A stretch of DNA of 64,000 nt from the NCBI GenBank assembly GCA_028564675.1, contig JAOVVO010000146.1, positions 1-64,000 on the forward strand. The letters are read 5' to 3'. Position 1 is the stretch's first letter; the number at the start of each line of letters is the position of its first letter. The notes under the pieces are model-generated. The model was not told the DNA's origin. It searched no databases and saw only the letters and a list, made by a program, of their open reading frames with translations. Both the position numbers and the translations under genes were made by a program. Of the stretch, positions 12,801 through 27,100 are shown piece by piece. This stretch comes from Onchocerca lupi. Its lineage: Eukaryota; Nematoda; Chromadorea; Rhabditida; Onchocercidae.

Positions 12801-15261
12801 ATTTAGTAATATAAGTGTTATTTCATTTTCGATTTTTCTTTATCGATTAACGAAGAGTTCTTTCAATTTTTGATTTTTATTTATGTTTCGTAATAATCTT
12901 AGTGTTTAGGTAAGAAATTCCGAATTTGATTCTATAATTTTTTAATAAGTATGATTCGACGATCAATGAATTTTGAAGCTATTATGGCAGTATTTCAGTC
13001 CTTAGAGGATGCTTTTAAAAATTTGCAAATCTCATTTTTTTTTATTTGAAAAATATTTCAAGTTCTTTGGTGATATTTTTTGTACCATATGGAATATTGT
13101 ACAATGGTGTGGATTCAACAGGCCGAGATTTTAATGATTATTCATTGTTGGCATTTGCATGCTTCACATCTTTAATTATCGTTGTTACGGGCCAAATAGC
13201 GTTTGATACAAGTTATTGGACTATTTTTAATCATATTGTTATTTGGGGCTCGGTGATATTCTATTTTTGTCTTAGCTATATTTTATACGAAGGTTCGTTA
13301 CTCTTTCATATTCTCTTCATACATTTTTTAAAAAAAGATCCAAAACTATAGTTCTGGAATATTTCAAATAATTCAAAGGAAAAAATTGTTTTATCTGATT
13401 TTTTCCGGAATTAGAAATAAAACTTATTCCAGAAATGCTTAATGTTTGTTCAAATTGTATTCAAATTCTAATCGAATTCCTAAATTTTTATCTTAATTTT
13501 CCCTAGTTTAAAATTAATAAAACTGAATTGAATTCATCAATAAGTTGGTCATTTGAGCATTTGATGATGATTACTTGATATCCAAATTTTCAGCTTTACC
13601 CGTAAAATTACTTTCAAAATTTCAAACGGGTCAATCATATGGTGTCATGAAACAAGCCTTTGCATCCGTACAATTTTGGCTTTCGCTTCTGATGGTATCC
13701 GTTATTTTGCTCCTACCAGTACTTGTTAATCGATTCTTCTGGTTGGATACACATCCCACATACGCTGATCGTCTTCGAATGCGACGGAAGTATCGAACTT
13801 CTGCGGTAGAAGAAAAGCCAACAGTAACAACGTATGCAATTTTTAAATACCTAATTTTTTTCCTCTAAATTTCTATCGAAATTCAGTGATATACCTTGCA
13901 TAATTCTACTTCTGAAAAACTCCATGACATCATCGATTATATTCTTATCATGCTACAGGACAATACCGTCGCATCCGACAATTAGTCGAAGTCGTCGAAC
14001 TTCGTTACGCTCAGGTTATGCGTTTTCTCATCAGGAAGGTTTCGGTGACTTGATTATCAAAGGAGCATTGTTCAAACAAGTGGAACAATTTATAAATCCT
14101 GGAGGGTTTGTTGTCAACTAATTACTTCTCAGCAGAATTAAGTTTGAACTGATTTGATGAAATAACACAAACTAAATTTAATTTCTCTTGAACTTGATGT
14201 TTTAGTTCACCGCAGAAAATCGTTTCACCAATTCGACAATTAGCAGAGAAGGGAACTACTACTGTGCTCACATCAATAACACTTTTATCACAAAGAAGTA
14301 ACAAAGTTAGTACGTTCATTTGAAATTTTTATTAAATTTCATTGTTTTGCCCATTTTGAAATATTTTTCGGCAACCTGGAACAGTCAAGCAGAATTTTTA
14401 ATTGTACTGAAAAGAAAATTCCAAACCTAAAATCTAAATTGAAATAATTAGCGAAAGACCTGACAATGGGAAAATTAAAGCGAAAAAAAAAAAAGAAAAA
14501 AAACGAACTTATTATAAGGGTCGAAAATTTAGATAGCACCTCTAGAACAAGTTAAAGAGTGTCAACAAATGAAGCGCACTGAATCTAGACCAAAAGAGCT
14601 CCCAAAAATTTGTAAGAGTCGAAATGTGTACAAACCTAACATCGAAGATGGTAATACTGATATGAAATCATCACAATTTTTGCACAAAATCATCGTTAAC
14701 GATGATGAAGAACATCCCTTCAAGCATATTGTAAGTGATGTTTTCCAAGAAATTTACGTGATTCACGTGGACACGTGAATGACTGACATGAATTGCTAGT
14801 ATGTTTTATTTTTACAAATTCGCAATATATTTAACAAAATAGATGTTTCTTTTCTAATTTTAATAAATTGATTTAATCTTACAACTTTTAAAATCTAAAA
14901 ATTCTCAAGAAATTTCAAATAAATTATGAAATAACGAAAAAAAAAAAAAAAAAAAATCTGCCAACATGCCATGTTACGAGTAGCGACATCAACAACAACA
15001 ACAACACTTTTGTAAGTGAAGAGAAGAGAAAAGAAGTCTGATTAAATTGCAACTTTGCAGAATGATATAGCTTGCAAAGAAATCTCACCCGAACAACAAC
15101 AAAAACAATCAGCTTCTCCTTCATCGCATGCTAATACGAAACAAGAGGTGATTCTGCAACCCCTGCAAGCTGCAGCACATCCAAATGCTACAAATGCCTC
15201 TGTTGATATTTTACCAGCTAACCTAGCTATACGTAAATCATTGAACGAAACAAGATTATAA
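3812..15261 (+). CDS. tat-2: P4-ATPase phospholipid flippase, ATP8B/TAT-2 class
   Basis: Transports phospholipid from the outer to the cytosolic leaflet at ATP cost. 28 in-phase exons: 3812-4057, 4234-4347, 4604-4702, 4803-4934, 5267-5420, 5612-5770, 6007-6095, 6245-6468, 6835-6901, 7017-7202, 7607-7708, 7857-8045, 8159-8283, 8459-8591, 8798-8995, 9075-9218, 9612-9803 (possible cassette), 10610-10718, 11070-11218, 11298-11448, 11755-11951, 12364-12560, 13063-13292, 13594-13831, 13959-14105, 14206-14305, 14533-14730, 15061-15261; about 1,489 aa. Seen: A-domain DGETNLK, TM4 VVPISLYV, phosphorylation DKTGTLTQN (exon 10), KGADTI, hinge GDGANDV, ten-TM layout, and GYAFSHQEGFGDLI near the C-terminus, as in ATP8B proteins. 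A roughly 165-residue low-complexity tail follows. ATP8B class is firm. The tat-2 name rests on class plus remembered synteny; tat-4 is the alternative. A CDC50-type partner is expected from family knowledge. ATG chosen as first in-frame methionine. Confidence 0.93.
9612..9803 (+). other. Candidate cassette exon of the flippase (64 codons)
   Basis: An open, coding-like 192-nt block ends at CAG|gtgcgg. It starts after a weak acceptor ('cattttgaag') and is in phase 0 on both sides. The exons before (ending 9,218) and after (starting 10,610) also join in phase 0, so skipping it keeps the frame. It encodes an acidic linker in the N/P-domain region where P4-ATPases vary in length. I infer optional inclusion. 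Confidence 0.5.
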
Positions 15262-16839
15262 AATTTTCAAACTAATAAATCTGAAAACAACAGTCAGTGA
15301 GCTAATGTACATTACTGGTACGTTCTCATCTAGTCTTTTTTTTTCAGTTTTGTTCTCCATCTCATACTCTATATCCTATAGATATTCCAATGCTTCCCCC
15401 ACTGTTCTTTGTTTCGAGATCTGCATGTTCTGAAATCTTTTAACTCGAATTTCTTGAGTTATTGACTTCTTTATTACGTGTTCAGTTATACGCTGATCTC
15501 GAAGTAGCCATTGTCCGGGGAATTCCAACTCAAAGTTCCTAATATGATGATTGCCCAGGAAAGATTTACTCCTACTCTTTATCCCGATTAACCTCAAAAA
15601 CTGATCCTCTCGACCATTTAAATAGCGTCACTTCTTGAGTTTTACTTCCCTTGTGAAATTCTCTAGCCTGATTTTCTTGTGAAAATTCCATAAAAATTTG
15701 GTCCATAATAAATAAATTGCGGAATAACTTGCTTCGCTGCTAGCAAAAATCTTCAATTCTCAATAAATAGTATTCGAATTCAAGAAAAAAATCCCATAAT
15801 TGTGATTCAGTGAAAGATTTCGAATACATCGGTAGTGACAGCTAAAGCTGGTCACTTGTTCCTGATTTGAGAATTAAATCAAAACAATTTACTATCTTAT
15901 AAAGGAAATTCGACAATGATGTATGGTAACAATAAGTTTTAATCACTAATACTAGTATAGTAAGTTACATGAATATTTCCACTTATGCTAAGACCACTGC
16001 AACTAGCATCGTTGTGAAACGGAAAGTTTTATACTTGCATACACGTATGAATTATTTAAGATGAGAACCGATGAAGTCATTGGCAAACAAATTTAAATGC
16101 ATTAATCTCGAAATAACATTTGAAATATCTGTAAACATGATTTGGAAACAATAGGGCAATTCTAAATTTCGATCTTGGTGAAAGAGAATTCAAATCCCTC
16201 CAAGAAAATAATATATCAGTCTGTTTGGAACTTTTAATCGAAATATTCTGTTCGACTGAGATCGAGATTTTTTTGACAATGAGTTCACAGATAGAAGTTC
16301 AATGTGCGTTTGAAAATTAGCAGATGAAAAACAAAACCCATCTTCGTTCCCATTATTATGCGTTAAAATTGAAAAAATTAACAATTTGTTGTCCCGACTT
16401 TTTCCAATCATTTAAAGTGTTTTAAGAAAGAATCATCGGACTCGAGTATCTAAAATCCTAAAATTCTTTAAAAAATCTAAAAAATAATATCAACCAATAA
16501 TAAGTCATACACAGACAAGATATTTATACAATCATATGAATTGCACTACAATTACAAGAACTAAAACATATGGATAAGTGAGACAATTTGAATTTGGAAT
16601 TTATAAATTTAGCACTCTGGGCAAATTCTTGAAACAACTATCAACAGGAGGAGGTCTTTTTCCGACCCAAGAAAACAGAATTAAAAAAGTATTGGAAGTA
16701 AAAGTAAAAATTCAAAGCCGTTAATTCAGACTTTCAATTCTATAACATCTGGTAATCATAAAATTGTTGAATTTATGACCCTGATGAAAAATTCAATATT
16801 TACTAATAACTTAAAACAAGAAAAAAGACTGTCTCCTGC
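15262..16839. other. Convergent 3' intergenic region (flippase / synaptojanin)
   Basis: About 1.6 kb separates the two stop codons. It contains AATAAA-like motifs (for example near 15,709) and short chance frames, but no recognisable gene or RNA. Confidence 0.5.
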
Positions 16840-19800
16840 TTATTTCCGCGGTGGTACAGGTGGCGGAATACATATATCTATGCTAAATTCAACAACTGGA
16901 AGTGATAATGCTGGTGTTTGCGTCCGTTGAACATTTATATTTGTTCTATCATTTGCTGAGGCGTACATTTGCATATCATTTAATAAAGGTGATGAAGCTG
17001 ATTTAGGAGTTACATTCGGTACATTAAGCTGACAAAGATTTAAATCGTTTCGATCCATTGGAGAATTACATCTCAATCTAGATATTCGATCATCCGATCC
17101 ATCTTTCATTGATGAGTCGTCTTCATCTGGACATTTTAAATTTAAATGAGATTTCATTTCTTTTAAAAAATTGTGGACTGTTTTTTGATACTTTATTAGA
17201 CAATAGTTTCAGTTCATTAACAAAACTGAAATCCATTTAACATCAGTTCGAGGTTTCAAAATTACCATTAATTTCGAAATTATCCGCATTTCTTAGTTCA
17301 GTACATTCCATGTTCATGTCTTCATTTGTATTCCGCAACATATTACTCATTTCGACATATTCCAGTTCAGCCCAGTTCGGAGTTAATAAATGAACATTTA
17401 AGACAAAATTTCCAATTTTCACTCCATCTAAACTCAAAGCTGCCAAGGCCATATCACAACTGTTGAAAATTAACCATAATTCACCAGATTCAATCCTAAA
17501 GGTCTAATTATTAGTTTTCCAATTTCATCGAAAGTCAATCAACTTATGAATTTCACAACCATAAAATATAATACTTTTATATCAAAGTTTAAAAAAGTAG
17601 TGAAACAGACTTGCTAATGGACGGTGATATTCCGAGAAGATCAAGTTTTCCAATAACAGGACGATACAGTTCCGGAGGGAAACTATCAAGACTGCACACT
17701 GATACTAGCACACTTCCATCCGGAGGACCCACAGAACTGCAAAAATATATTATTCAATTCAAAAAGCAAACAGTCAAACAGATATCCAAAATTAAACATT
17801 CCTCACAAATTTTTAGCCGAAAGATTGATTTTAGATACTAAAAGACAGCGAAGCATCATGAATCATACCTGATCACGTCCCTGAAAACCAATCCAAACTG
17901 TGAAAGGTCGATTTTGTAGGCGTCGACATGGAATAAAGCACAAACTGGTCTATGATCCGAAGTTTTCAATTCTATGCGGTCATAACTAAAAAAAGTTCTA
18001 CAATTTTTGATAATTTTCCTGGAAATTGTCAGGAAAATTGAAATAATTTTAATAATCGACTATGTCCAAATAATTTGCATTGCAAAATATTTCATAAACA
18101 ATTCATCACTTAAGATGTTAATAAATGTTACGATGTCTATTATGATGAATCATTTATCTGATTTTCATTTTTCCAACAGATAACCAAGCTTATGTACAAT
18201 ATCTAAAATATTATAAGGATTTTCCTAACTTATAATCAAACTAATATATAATGTCTGAAATATTATGAAGTAACTCCCACTATAAAAAAGTTCTATTCAT
18301 TTAGGTAACATCTTTTGCTGCTGAGATCAATACAAATTCTTCTGATATCCGTAATACTCTTGTTTTGTACATTGTTTTATTTATATTTCTCCAGTAATCA
18401 ATAAAACTCTTATTGAAACTACCTGTCTCTGATACATGATAAAGCGCACTCTACGATTTTCAAGTAAACAAAAAAAATTCTTTCACAACAAAAATAAAAA
18501 ATTCATGTTCGTATTCCCGGGGAAAAAATTTATGATGGAAAATTTCAGCAAATAAAAGAATTCAAAAAATGCATTAAAACTACTTTAGCAATTGCACTAT
18601 CTTTGCTCCGCTTGCTTCTCTCCAAAGAATTCGATCCGTCCATGCAGGAACGCGACATTTTTCTGATGTGTCATAATCATCAGTAAATGTATCGTATTTG
18701 TAAGTTGGAGCGAAAGTTAATGGTCCCTCCTCGAAATCCTTGAAAATCTGCAAAAACATCTAACAGATTACTAATTTATACACCGACTAACAATATTAAA
18801 AATATACAAACATTTGAGGCCTGATTATAAAAAATTTAACAAGAAAAAATGCATACTTCACCCAAAGCTTTTTGTTGAGAAAGTTGATCGTAACGAGAAA
18901 GTTCTGTCATATTTCCGAATTTTATTGCTGCTTCAACTTCATTACGCGACAGCACTATTCGATAATTAAAATCACCGAGCCAGAATACAACGACATGTGA
19001 CAAAATGCCACGACCCTAAAATTTAAACTTGAAATAAATATCCGAACTATGGACTGCGATATCAATATCAGACACCTTCGACTATCGTCATCTTAAACCC
19101 TTCACAAGTGCAAGATGACTCCAGAAGTTGATTCTGTCTATCATAAGATGATAATGCTTTTTTTGGTGATAACTTCGGGAATCATGTTATACTTATAAGT
19201 TCAAGATGTCCCTGAAATTAAGTTGACGGCAAAAAGCTTATTGCATTAATGCTTCAGCGAATTTCACTCAAGTTTAGCCTCAACATCTCCGAAAATAATT
19301 TGTCGAGAGTTTGAAACATCCACAACATACGTCTTGCCATACCTTTAATACTATTTAATTCTTGACAGTCTTCATCCCGATATTCAGAAAGGATTCCTTG
19401 GGGAAAAAATTACGGAAATATAATTTCATAAAAATAAATATGTGGTAACCCTCGGTAAGTCAGAAATTAATTACCTGAGAAAATTTGATTTTTCTCAATG
19501 CAGTCATATAATCCTCATTACGATCACGAACTTCATTTTGGCCCGCAGCTAAATGCGAACAGACAAAGCAAAACGTTGTGGAATATATGGTTAAACTCAT
19601 AGCTACCGAACCTTTATTTCCTGTTGCACCGCCCATTCCTGCAAAACATAGAATTTACAATTTAATGGAATCAAGTATTGAAATTTGCATTTTATGTAAT
19701 AAGCATGTTTCCATAAGATCTGGCATTTCACATCAATTTCAAGTTAAACTTAAGTTTACAGTAATTCCTGCGTCATTTATAAGGATTGCTCGGAACTTCG

Positions 19801-22800
19801 CATGGCTTATAGACAGTTTTGTTATGGCTTACATAAGTTTCCGACGACTACCTATTTATAATCACTAATATAAAAGAAGCAAAAAATGAGCAAACCTGTT
19901 TTAACACTGTCTACAGACATATCACGCACCAAAGTAGCAAGTGAAGGTTTGATAAAGACAAAAATACATACACCAACAAGTTGCTCACACCCTAACAATA
20001 TATATTTATTCCGTTTCGATAAAGCTTCACGCAAACCAAGGGCCCATGCACGCTGATTTGTTGTGCTGAAAAATAACTGATATATTGAAAATCAACAACA
20101 CATTATAAAGCATTATAAAAGGTAAGTAATGAAGCGATGATTATATCAATAATGCAATAAAAGAAAACAAATAAAGCAATAAATAGAAGCAGAACATGAT
20201 CGCGAATAAAAATATCTTCTTTCTATAAAATAATTTCTGCAGATAAAGAGGAAAAGAAAAGGAATAACTTACCTAGCACTGACTATGTTTGAAGCATTCA
20301 GATCTATAATTTCTTCCAGACCAACAACATATATGTCTGGCATAGTAGCGTTTTCCCCGGCTAATCCTTTAAATTATATAAGTTAACTGAACAGAAGTAA
20401 ATGAATACATAAAATATAATAAATGACGAGAGTGAATAAACGAGTTCTTATACTACTCCATTCATTCTCATAACTATAATTCTCCTCTTTCTCATGATAA
20501 AATTCAATGAGAGTGGGAATCTTATATATTTTTTTATAAATATTCATAAATGCATATACTAGGGAAATGTTGTGGGAACAACCAATCCGCCAAATTTGTT
20601 TGATTACGAAAGGCAATATCTGAGAAATTCTTGCCACCATTTACATTCCAAGTTCCTACCCAAACAGTCAGCGGAACGTTTTCAACCATTTCCATTTTTC
20701 GTTCTGCTAAATCTTTCACTACAGACGGACATTCTAAAAAATCCAAATTCTGCAAAATACATATATTTTAAAAATAAACAAAGAGCGAAACAAAATACAG
20801 AGCAAAAAGTATCCAACATTCTCAAACTGTTTTTTGCATACACAAATGGTGCATAAGAAGTTTCAAAACTTATCTAGAAGAATATCACGCGGTATCATAG
20901 AGGCCAATTCGCTATACGAACTATCACAAATAAATGTTCCATGAAGAAGAAATTCGAACGCTTCTTGTTTTGAAGTATCCAAAAAATTGTTCTGGATTGC
21001 CCTCACCAATGTTCTTTTTGCATCTTTCATCTATGCATGAAATCTTTGTATCAGTGACGAATTATCGCAGCTGAACAAATATTGCAATAAAAAACATAAT
21101 ATTTAGACTGAATATCATTTACTTTACTTTTCCCTTCCAAAGCACCAGTTCCAGCGTAAATCACACTGCATGAATCACCGTTTCGCTGCCATATATCTTT
21201 TAAATGCTCCTCAAATCGTGAAAAATACTTTTTATCAACTTTAAGGCTTTCCAATTGTACGGCCAATACCTAAAAATATTTTGCATTGCTGGAATTTCCG
21301 AAATAATTAACGTGGAAAATGAAATACGAAATGCAAAACTACCTGGAATCCTACAAGAGTTTGAACCGCATTAGTTCTATCCAAACAATCGAGGCAATTC
21401 ACTCGAATGATACCGTTTTGGTTGCTAAAAAAGGTGATTGAATCACAACATATAAATAAATAACTCTGTCACTTAACTCATTCTCCAGGAAAAAAATACT
21501 GGAACTAATGTCTGAATTTACCACTTTGACTAAGAGATTAAAGTAAATGGCTTTTATACCACGATTGATAGACATTAAGAATAACAGTTACCATTCGTGA
21601 CAATACCACTTATGGACTGATAAATCAGTAACCAAGATTGAAAATGAACTTTGGTTGTCCGTAGTAGAATTCAGTTTATTACTATTTCTATAAAGTGAAA
21701 AGATCAAAAAGATGAAGTAACAGCAAAGAAATTAGTGGACAATCACTTAGGTTGACTAGATAAATAATGGAAATCAAAACAAACCATAAAACATTTCCAT
21801 TTTGCTGTCTATAAAACATGCATTTTATAATTTTTGGTTTTAATCTGTCCATTAATTTCATACAGTTCCTTTTTTCTTCATGGTAATCAAAAGTTATGTA
21901 ATCAGCAACATAACATGAATTTCTGTAATGCGCCTGCAAATATGACGATAGAAGCAAAATATCAAAGCAATACAATTTACCACATCATTTGTTTTGAATT
22001 TCTTAACTTAGTAATCAGATACTCGAAACAACAGCTGCTTTTATCTTCTGCAAATTGCGATAAGTTTTAAAATTTCATTGAAAAATGGTCTCCACCGGTG
22101 CAAACTGGAGGGGAAGTAGAAATGATAGTAAATGACTTGTAATTTTACAATAAATGCAATAAAGCAAAACAAACTTCATAAGCCTTCGACAAGAGTGTTT
22201 CGCCCTCTTTTGAACCGAGAAGGTTTACGACAGTTACTTCACCATATTCCTCTTTCAGTGCACGAAAATGTCTGAAAAGTGAATAATGAAGGTTTTAGGA
22301 TTCGAAAAAATTTTAAGCAAATCCTTTGAAAGCGAGATTGATTTTGTTACGCTTCCTTAAATGACGAACCTGTTAAATGCAGGAGAAGAAGCTTCAAAAG
22401 CTCTTAATTTCACTTTATGTGAGCCAACATTAATACCCGGTTGTTCCCAAAACAGAGGAACAGATCCTCTTATCTGAACAAATGAGATCTCATCGGTACC
22501 CAAAGTTATGATCTGAAGAAGAAAGCAATCATAAGACATATTTTGTTAAATTTCTATCCCGAAAATAAAAGCCTTAGTTGGTATGGAACTATCTGTCCAG
22601 AAGACTATAAATTTCGCAAATACCTGTTCAGTCTCAACAAAATTAGCTACATGACCATCGTCGTCTACGCCACGCACATTAAAACGTGTTCCGACTCGTT
22701 CATAACTTAAGCGAGAAATTAATGCGATCGTTGCTCTTTGCTGCCCCACATATACTTGACATATGACGACTGAACCGCAAATTATTCGTAATAGCCATTC

Positions 22801-24118
22801 ATTTGCATCAATCTTGTATCGTTTCAATGGATAATGAAGATGTTTATTCCTGAATAGCTAATCCTATTGACAATTGAAATAATTATTATTCAAATAATAA
22901 ATTACAATCGAATGCCAAAATTTACCAAAAAAAACGACTGTCACCACTTGAAGAATTTGAGCATTTATGAGATCTAACAGTCAAATCAATACACCGACTA
23001 GCATCGTCTTGAGAAGCATAATAGAAACTGCCTGATGAAAATAAACGCAATACCTGTAACGAATTAAATTCCGTACCAAAATATAATATTTCCAACTATA
23101 ACTTTAGAATAGATCGAGACTCGAAGTAACCTAATAACGTCTATCATTCCGAATAGTGAAACAATTTTTTTTTCTTTTGAAAAAAAAAAGATGACCTAAT
23201 AACGTCTATTATTCCGAATAGTAAAATAATTTTTTAAATATCAGTTAAAGTTGCTTCCAAATTCAAGTAGTTTTTACGCCTAAACCCATCATAATTAACT
23301 CTTGAGAAACTCAATTTACTTTAAATGAGTGCAATTAAAACTCATTTCACAACTTGCATCATTTATCCGTGAATCCGTTGAAGTTGTCGAAGCTGGTCTT
23401 TTCAGTGATATGGCATTTATGCCCCAAATTCGATAAATTTTACAGTTGCGTAATTCACCAACACTTTCATCTTCAGTAACTGCTAATAGATAAGCATCAT
23501 CTGAAACTTTATTCTTGACACAGAAATACCATACTAACACGATTTTACTCAGTTTTCAATTAAAATCTCGAGTAAATTTTCAAAATTTTCCCAATCAATA
23601 TAATGAAAGGATAATACTAAGAAACTAAAAAAAAAAAAAAAGAAAAAAATAAGAAAAGAAAAAGGACCTTGACCTGCTTGTAGCACACCCACTAAACCTC
23701 TAGCATCCATAAGTTTCGTGTACTCTTTTCTTAATTTCGACAATGATTCAACGCTCGCTGAAGACATCATTTCTCTTACTCTTTTAAAAGCTTCTTACTT
23801 TTTTCAATCCAAATTCAAATTTAGAAATCTAGAGAAAAAAAAATCAGGAAATCCGAAATGAAATGGAAAACAATGCCATCTCTCAAAATTCGAATAATCT
23901 ATAGACTCAGATATTCTTATGACTATCGAAAATTACGAAATTTCTGGAATCAAATTTAATACAGATTTTTCGAAATTTTGAAAGACCATACATATCGTCG
24001 TAACTGCCGAAGACTGAAACAATAATATCTTCCCCGTCTTCTGGGATTCCACAGTGATGCTATAAGGTTGCGAAGATATATCCCGGTGAGCGATCCGGAT
24101 TGCAAAACGGTGTGACAT
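16840..24118 (-). CDS. unc-26: Synaptojanin, Sac1 + inositol 5-phosphatase
   Basis: Polyphosphoinositide phosphatase that strips PI(4,5)P2 from endocytic membranes, needed for clathrin uncoating at synapses. About 21 exons, roughly 1,000-1,050 aa. Order on the minus strand: N-terminus MSHRFAIRI (24,118-24,005); Sac1 domain through 23,770-20,870, with the strongly conserved RVNCLDCLDRTN active site (C-x5-R) at 21,425-21,355; 5-phosphatase domain from VGTWNVNGGK (about 20,650) through GNKG (19,600), WLGDFNYRI (18,970), FAPTYKYD, PAWTDRILW (18,620) and KTSDHRPV (17,950); RRM-like region with GPPDGSVLVSV (17,700); short tail ending PPPVPPRK, an SH3-type ligand at the extreme C-terminus. All catalytic motifs are intact. 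The long proline-rich region of vertebrate synaptojanin-1 is much reduced. Exon ends are approximate. The start was taken in the exon that supplies the missing Sac1 N-terminus. Confidence 0.95.
23129..23237. repeat. Short direct duplication in synaptojanin intron
   Basis: 'cctaataacgtctat' followed by 'attccgaatagt' occurs twice, 67 bp apart, each copy followed by a T-rich tract. This looks like a local tandem duplication within an intron. Confidence 0.6.
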
Positions 24119-27100
24119 ACTTAACAAATTATGTTCACAACGGAGAAGTATTATAAGACAAATCGACAACAAATTTCTGCCCAAGTGAATGAATAAGAGT
24201 TATGGTAGGCAGCAGCCCGACCGGATGCTTCAGGCATATACTCAGCGTAATCATTCCCGAAACCGATTCAGGAAAATCCGCATTTTGCTCCGTTGAAGAG
24301 CGATTTTCGGACTGCTATTTCTGAAAAGACTTTTTATTTATTTGCACTGAGATAATAATTTACTTCGCAATAATCCTATCTTACAGTAAATAGATTATTA
24401 CAATTTGCAATTTAAGTTTAAATTCAACTCTTGTTTGTTTACAAAAACAAAATTTCGTCCCTCTTCCGTGTTTTTCCTATTATGGTGTTCTAGATTAAGA
24501 TTTTCCGCGTGAAAAACGAACTTTACATTAGAATCCCACGGCAATCATTGCAATTTTCTGATAAAAACCAAGTATATTTAAAAATAAGTAATGACTAGAA
24601 ATTGAAAATGTGAAAATACAACGATATTTCGGAAGACAATAGAAAGTAACGGAAATTAAACGATTTATTACTTTGTCAAAGATTGTGAGAGTCATAAATA
24701 AGAAAGTGATAAGCTTAGCGGCATGGTAAAAGCACAAGCGCAAACAAAAATCAGCAACCACACATCGCGTTGATAACGCAACAGTTTTGTCTATGGGTTT
24801 GGGGACATGTTGCGAATGCGTTGGTTTTTTTTTCGGCGGACGTTGTGTTGTGGTCATTTAGCTTTGATTTATATAGTACTACCGGAAATAAGGAAGGGGA
24901 AGGATTTTATGACACTTTCAATCTTTTTGGATAAGAAATTAGTCGAGATTTTACTTTCAATTTTACTTTTTTTGGCTCAAGAATTGAAGCAATATTTTTC
25001 AATTACGACAAATATTTTTTTTAGCTTAGTTTTAGTTTGTTGGGTTCATAAAATATAGAAGATATTTTTCAATAACTATTTTGATATGTTTTAATTATTC
25101 CGAAAACTTTTCAGCTTTCAATGCGTTATAAAAATGAATCTAATCCTTACCAGCAATAAAATCCTTTTTCTTCTTTCAATAACAAACAACTGGCGAAAAA
25201 AATTTTTCCCGATATCTCATCCGATATTTTATTTTTATTATGTTTTTGTGTTTGCATATGTGTAAACTATTGTGAGATGATAGTGAAACACTGAAATTTT
25301 ATTCGATGCATTTTTCAAACGAAGAATTTATATGGAAAGGAAGAAGTTATGTACCAATTTGTGTAAACCAACGAATCTATTGTTGAATGCTTTCAAATTG
25401 GACGAGAAGATTATGTAAATTCATTTAAATGATGAAACAAAAAACAAAACAAAACGAAAGAAAGAAGAAGGACCTATTAAAGACAGGTAAAAAAGGAGAT
25501 GTAAATGAAATGATGAAAAGAATGAAAGTCTCGAGGGTGAAAAATATCTTGAAATAAGCGATATCCTGAATAAAGGTGTATATACATGTACGGTATCCTG
25601 AATAAGACGGTACATGTGAGCGGTATGCGGAAAGCGAAAGGTTATGTACGAGTAGTTTTCTAAAAAAGAAAAGTTGTATATGAGCGGTATCCTAAAAAAA
25701 AAAAGTATTGAGCACACATATGAGCTTGCCTATTCATCTATTTTCCTTTGTTTGTCCCATATTCTTTACTTTGCTTCTTTTCGGGCTTCTCATTTCTCGC
25801 CTTGCGCTACTCGTCATCGATTTTATTGGTAACATGCTGTGTGCGGCAAGAAAAAAAAGAAGATATTAAATCCAAAAGGAAAAAGATTTTTTATTTTAGT
25901 AACACAATATTGTCTCAAATTTTTGTTTAAAAAAGTGACGAAAAATAAAGCGAAGCAATTTCACAAAAAATCAATTGGAGTTTTTCCATAAATTGATATA
26001 TTTTTCTCGTATGAAATAATTCAGTTTATTCGTCAGCAAATAACAAACTTGTATGATTCCTTCGAGATAAATCGAAAATGCTATAACAAAAAGAAAAAAA
26101 GATGGAACAGTTTTATTCTCAACATAAATTTTTCATGGCCAAATTAGGAAAATTCTAATTTGTTAATGGTTCATCTTGTATTAAGTGACTGTTTGACACC
26201 AAAAATGAGCACAAAAGTTCAACTGTTCCTTTGAAAATTATCCAATCATTCATAACATTTTGGAATGAGATTCTATATTGATTTAGCTATTCATCGCTAC
26301 AACAATGTCTTCTTAGTTCATTTATAGTTTCTGAAAACAAAGAAAGAAAATTGTATCCTAATTTATCTCATTTTTGTCCAAACAGTACATATTTATTCAT
26401 TTATCTCTGTTAGTTCCGCTGTATTTCACGTCAGGTATTAATCAATAATTAGTCGTAAAATCGAGTTATACTCTTCAACTTTTATTTTTAAACTAATCTC
26501 TTTTCTTTCCCTTTCTTTTGTTTCTGTCTTAAAAATTCTATTGAATAGAATGCTTCTCCATTTCGTTGCTGCATGACAATATTCTGTTATTAATGTCCTC
26601 AGAAAGTTAGTGATAAAAGCAATCCTTTTCAATCATCTATCATCATCCAATTTAGTACTTGAAACAATATTATTGTCTTTTAATTCTAATTGGTAGTTTT
26701 TTCAGAAAGAGTGATAGGATTTTTTCCTTATTAAGATTCTGCCTTATATGGCCTTTTTTCTCAACTTTGTCACCCTTCCCTTCTGCTAATCCTTCTTTTT
26801 TTATCTTTAATTTACACCCTTTGTATCTAAGATAATTAATTGACGCCATCCTTACTTGAACGAATAAAACTAACTTTTCTATAATTCCATTGAATAAACT
26901 TAAGAATTCGTAACATTTTGAACAAACTATGCGACATACTTCCTCCTCCTTTCATTTCGAGATTTAACACATACGCAGTTGGAATGCTTGCGCTACATGC
27001 AACTTGCTCTTTTCACAAACAATATTCATGCAGCTACAATCAAGTTGTATGCGTATATTTGTATTACATGTGAGCAATTATATATATCAGCGGAGATATA

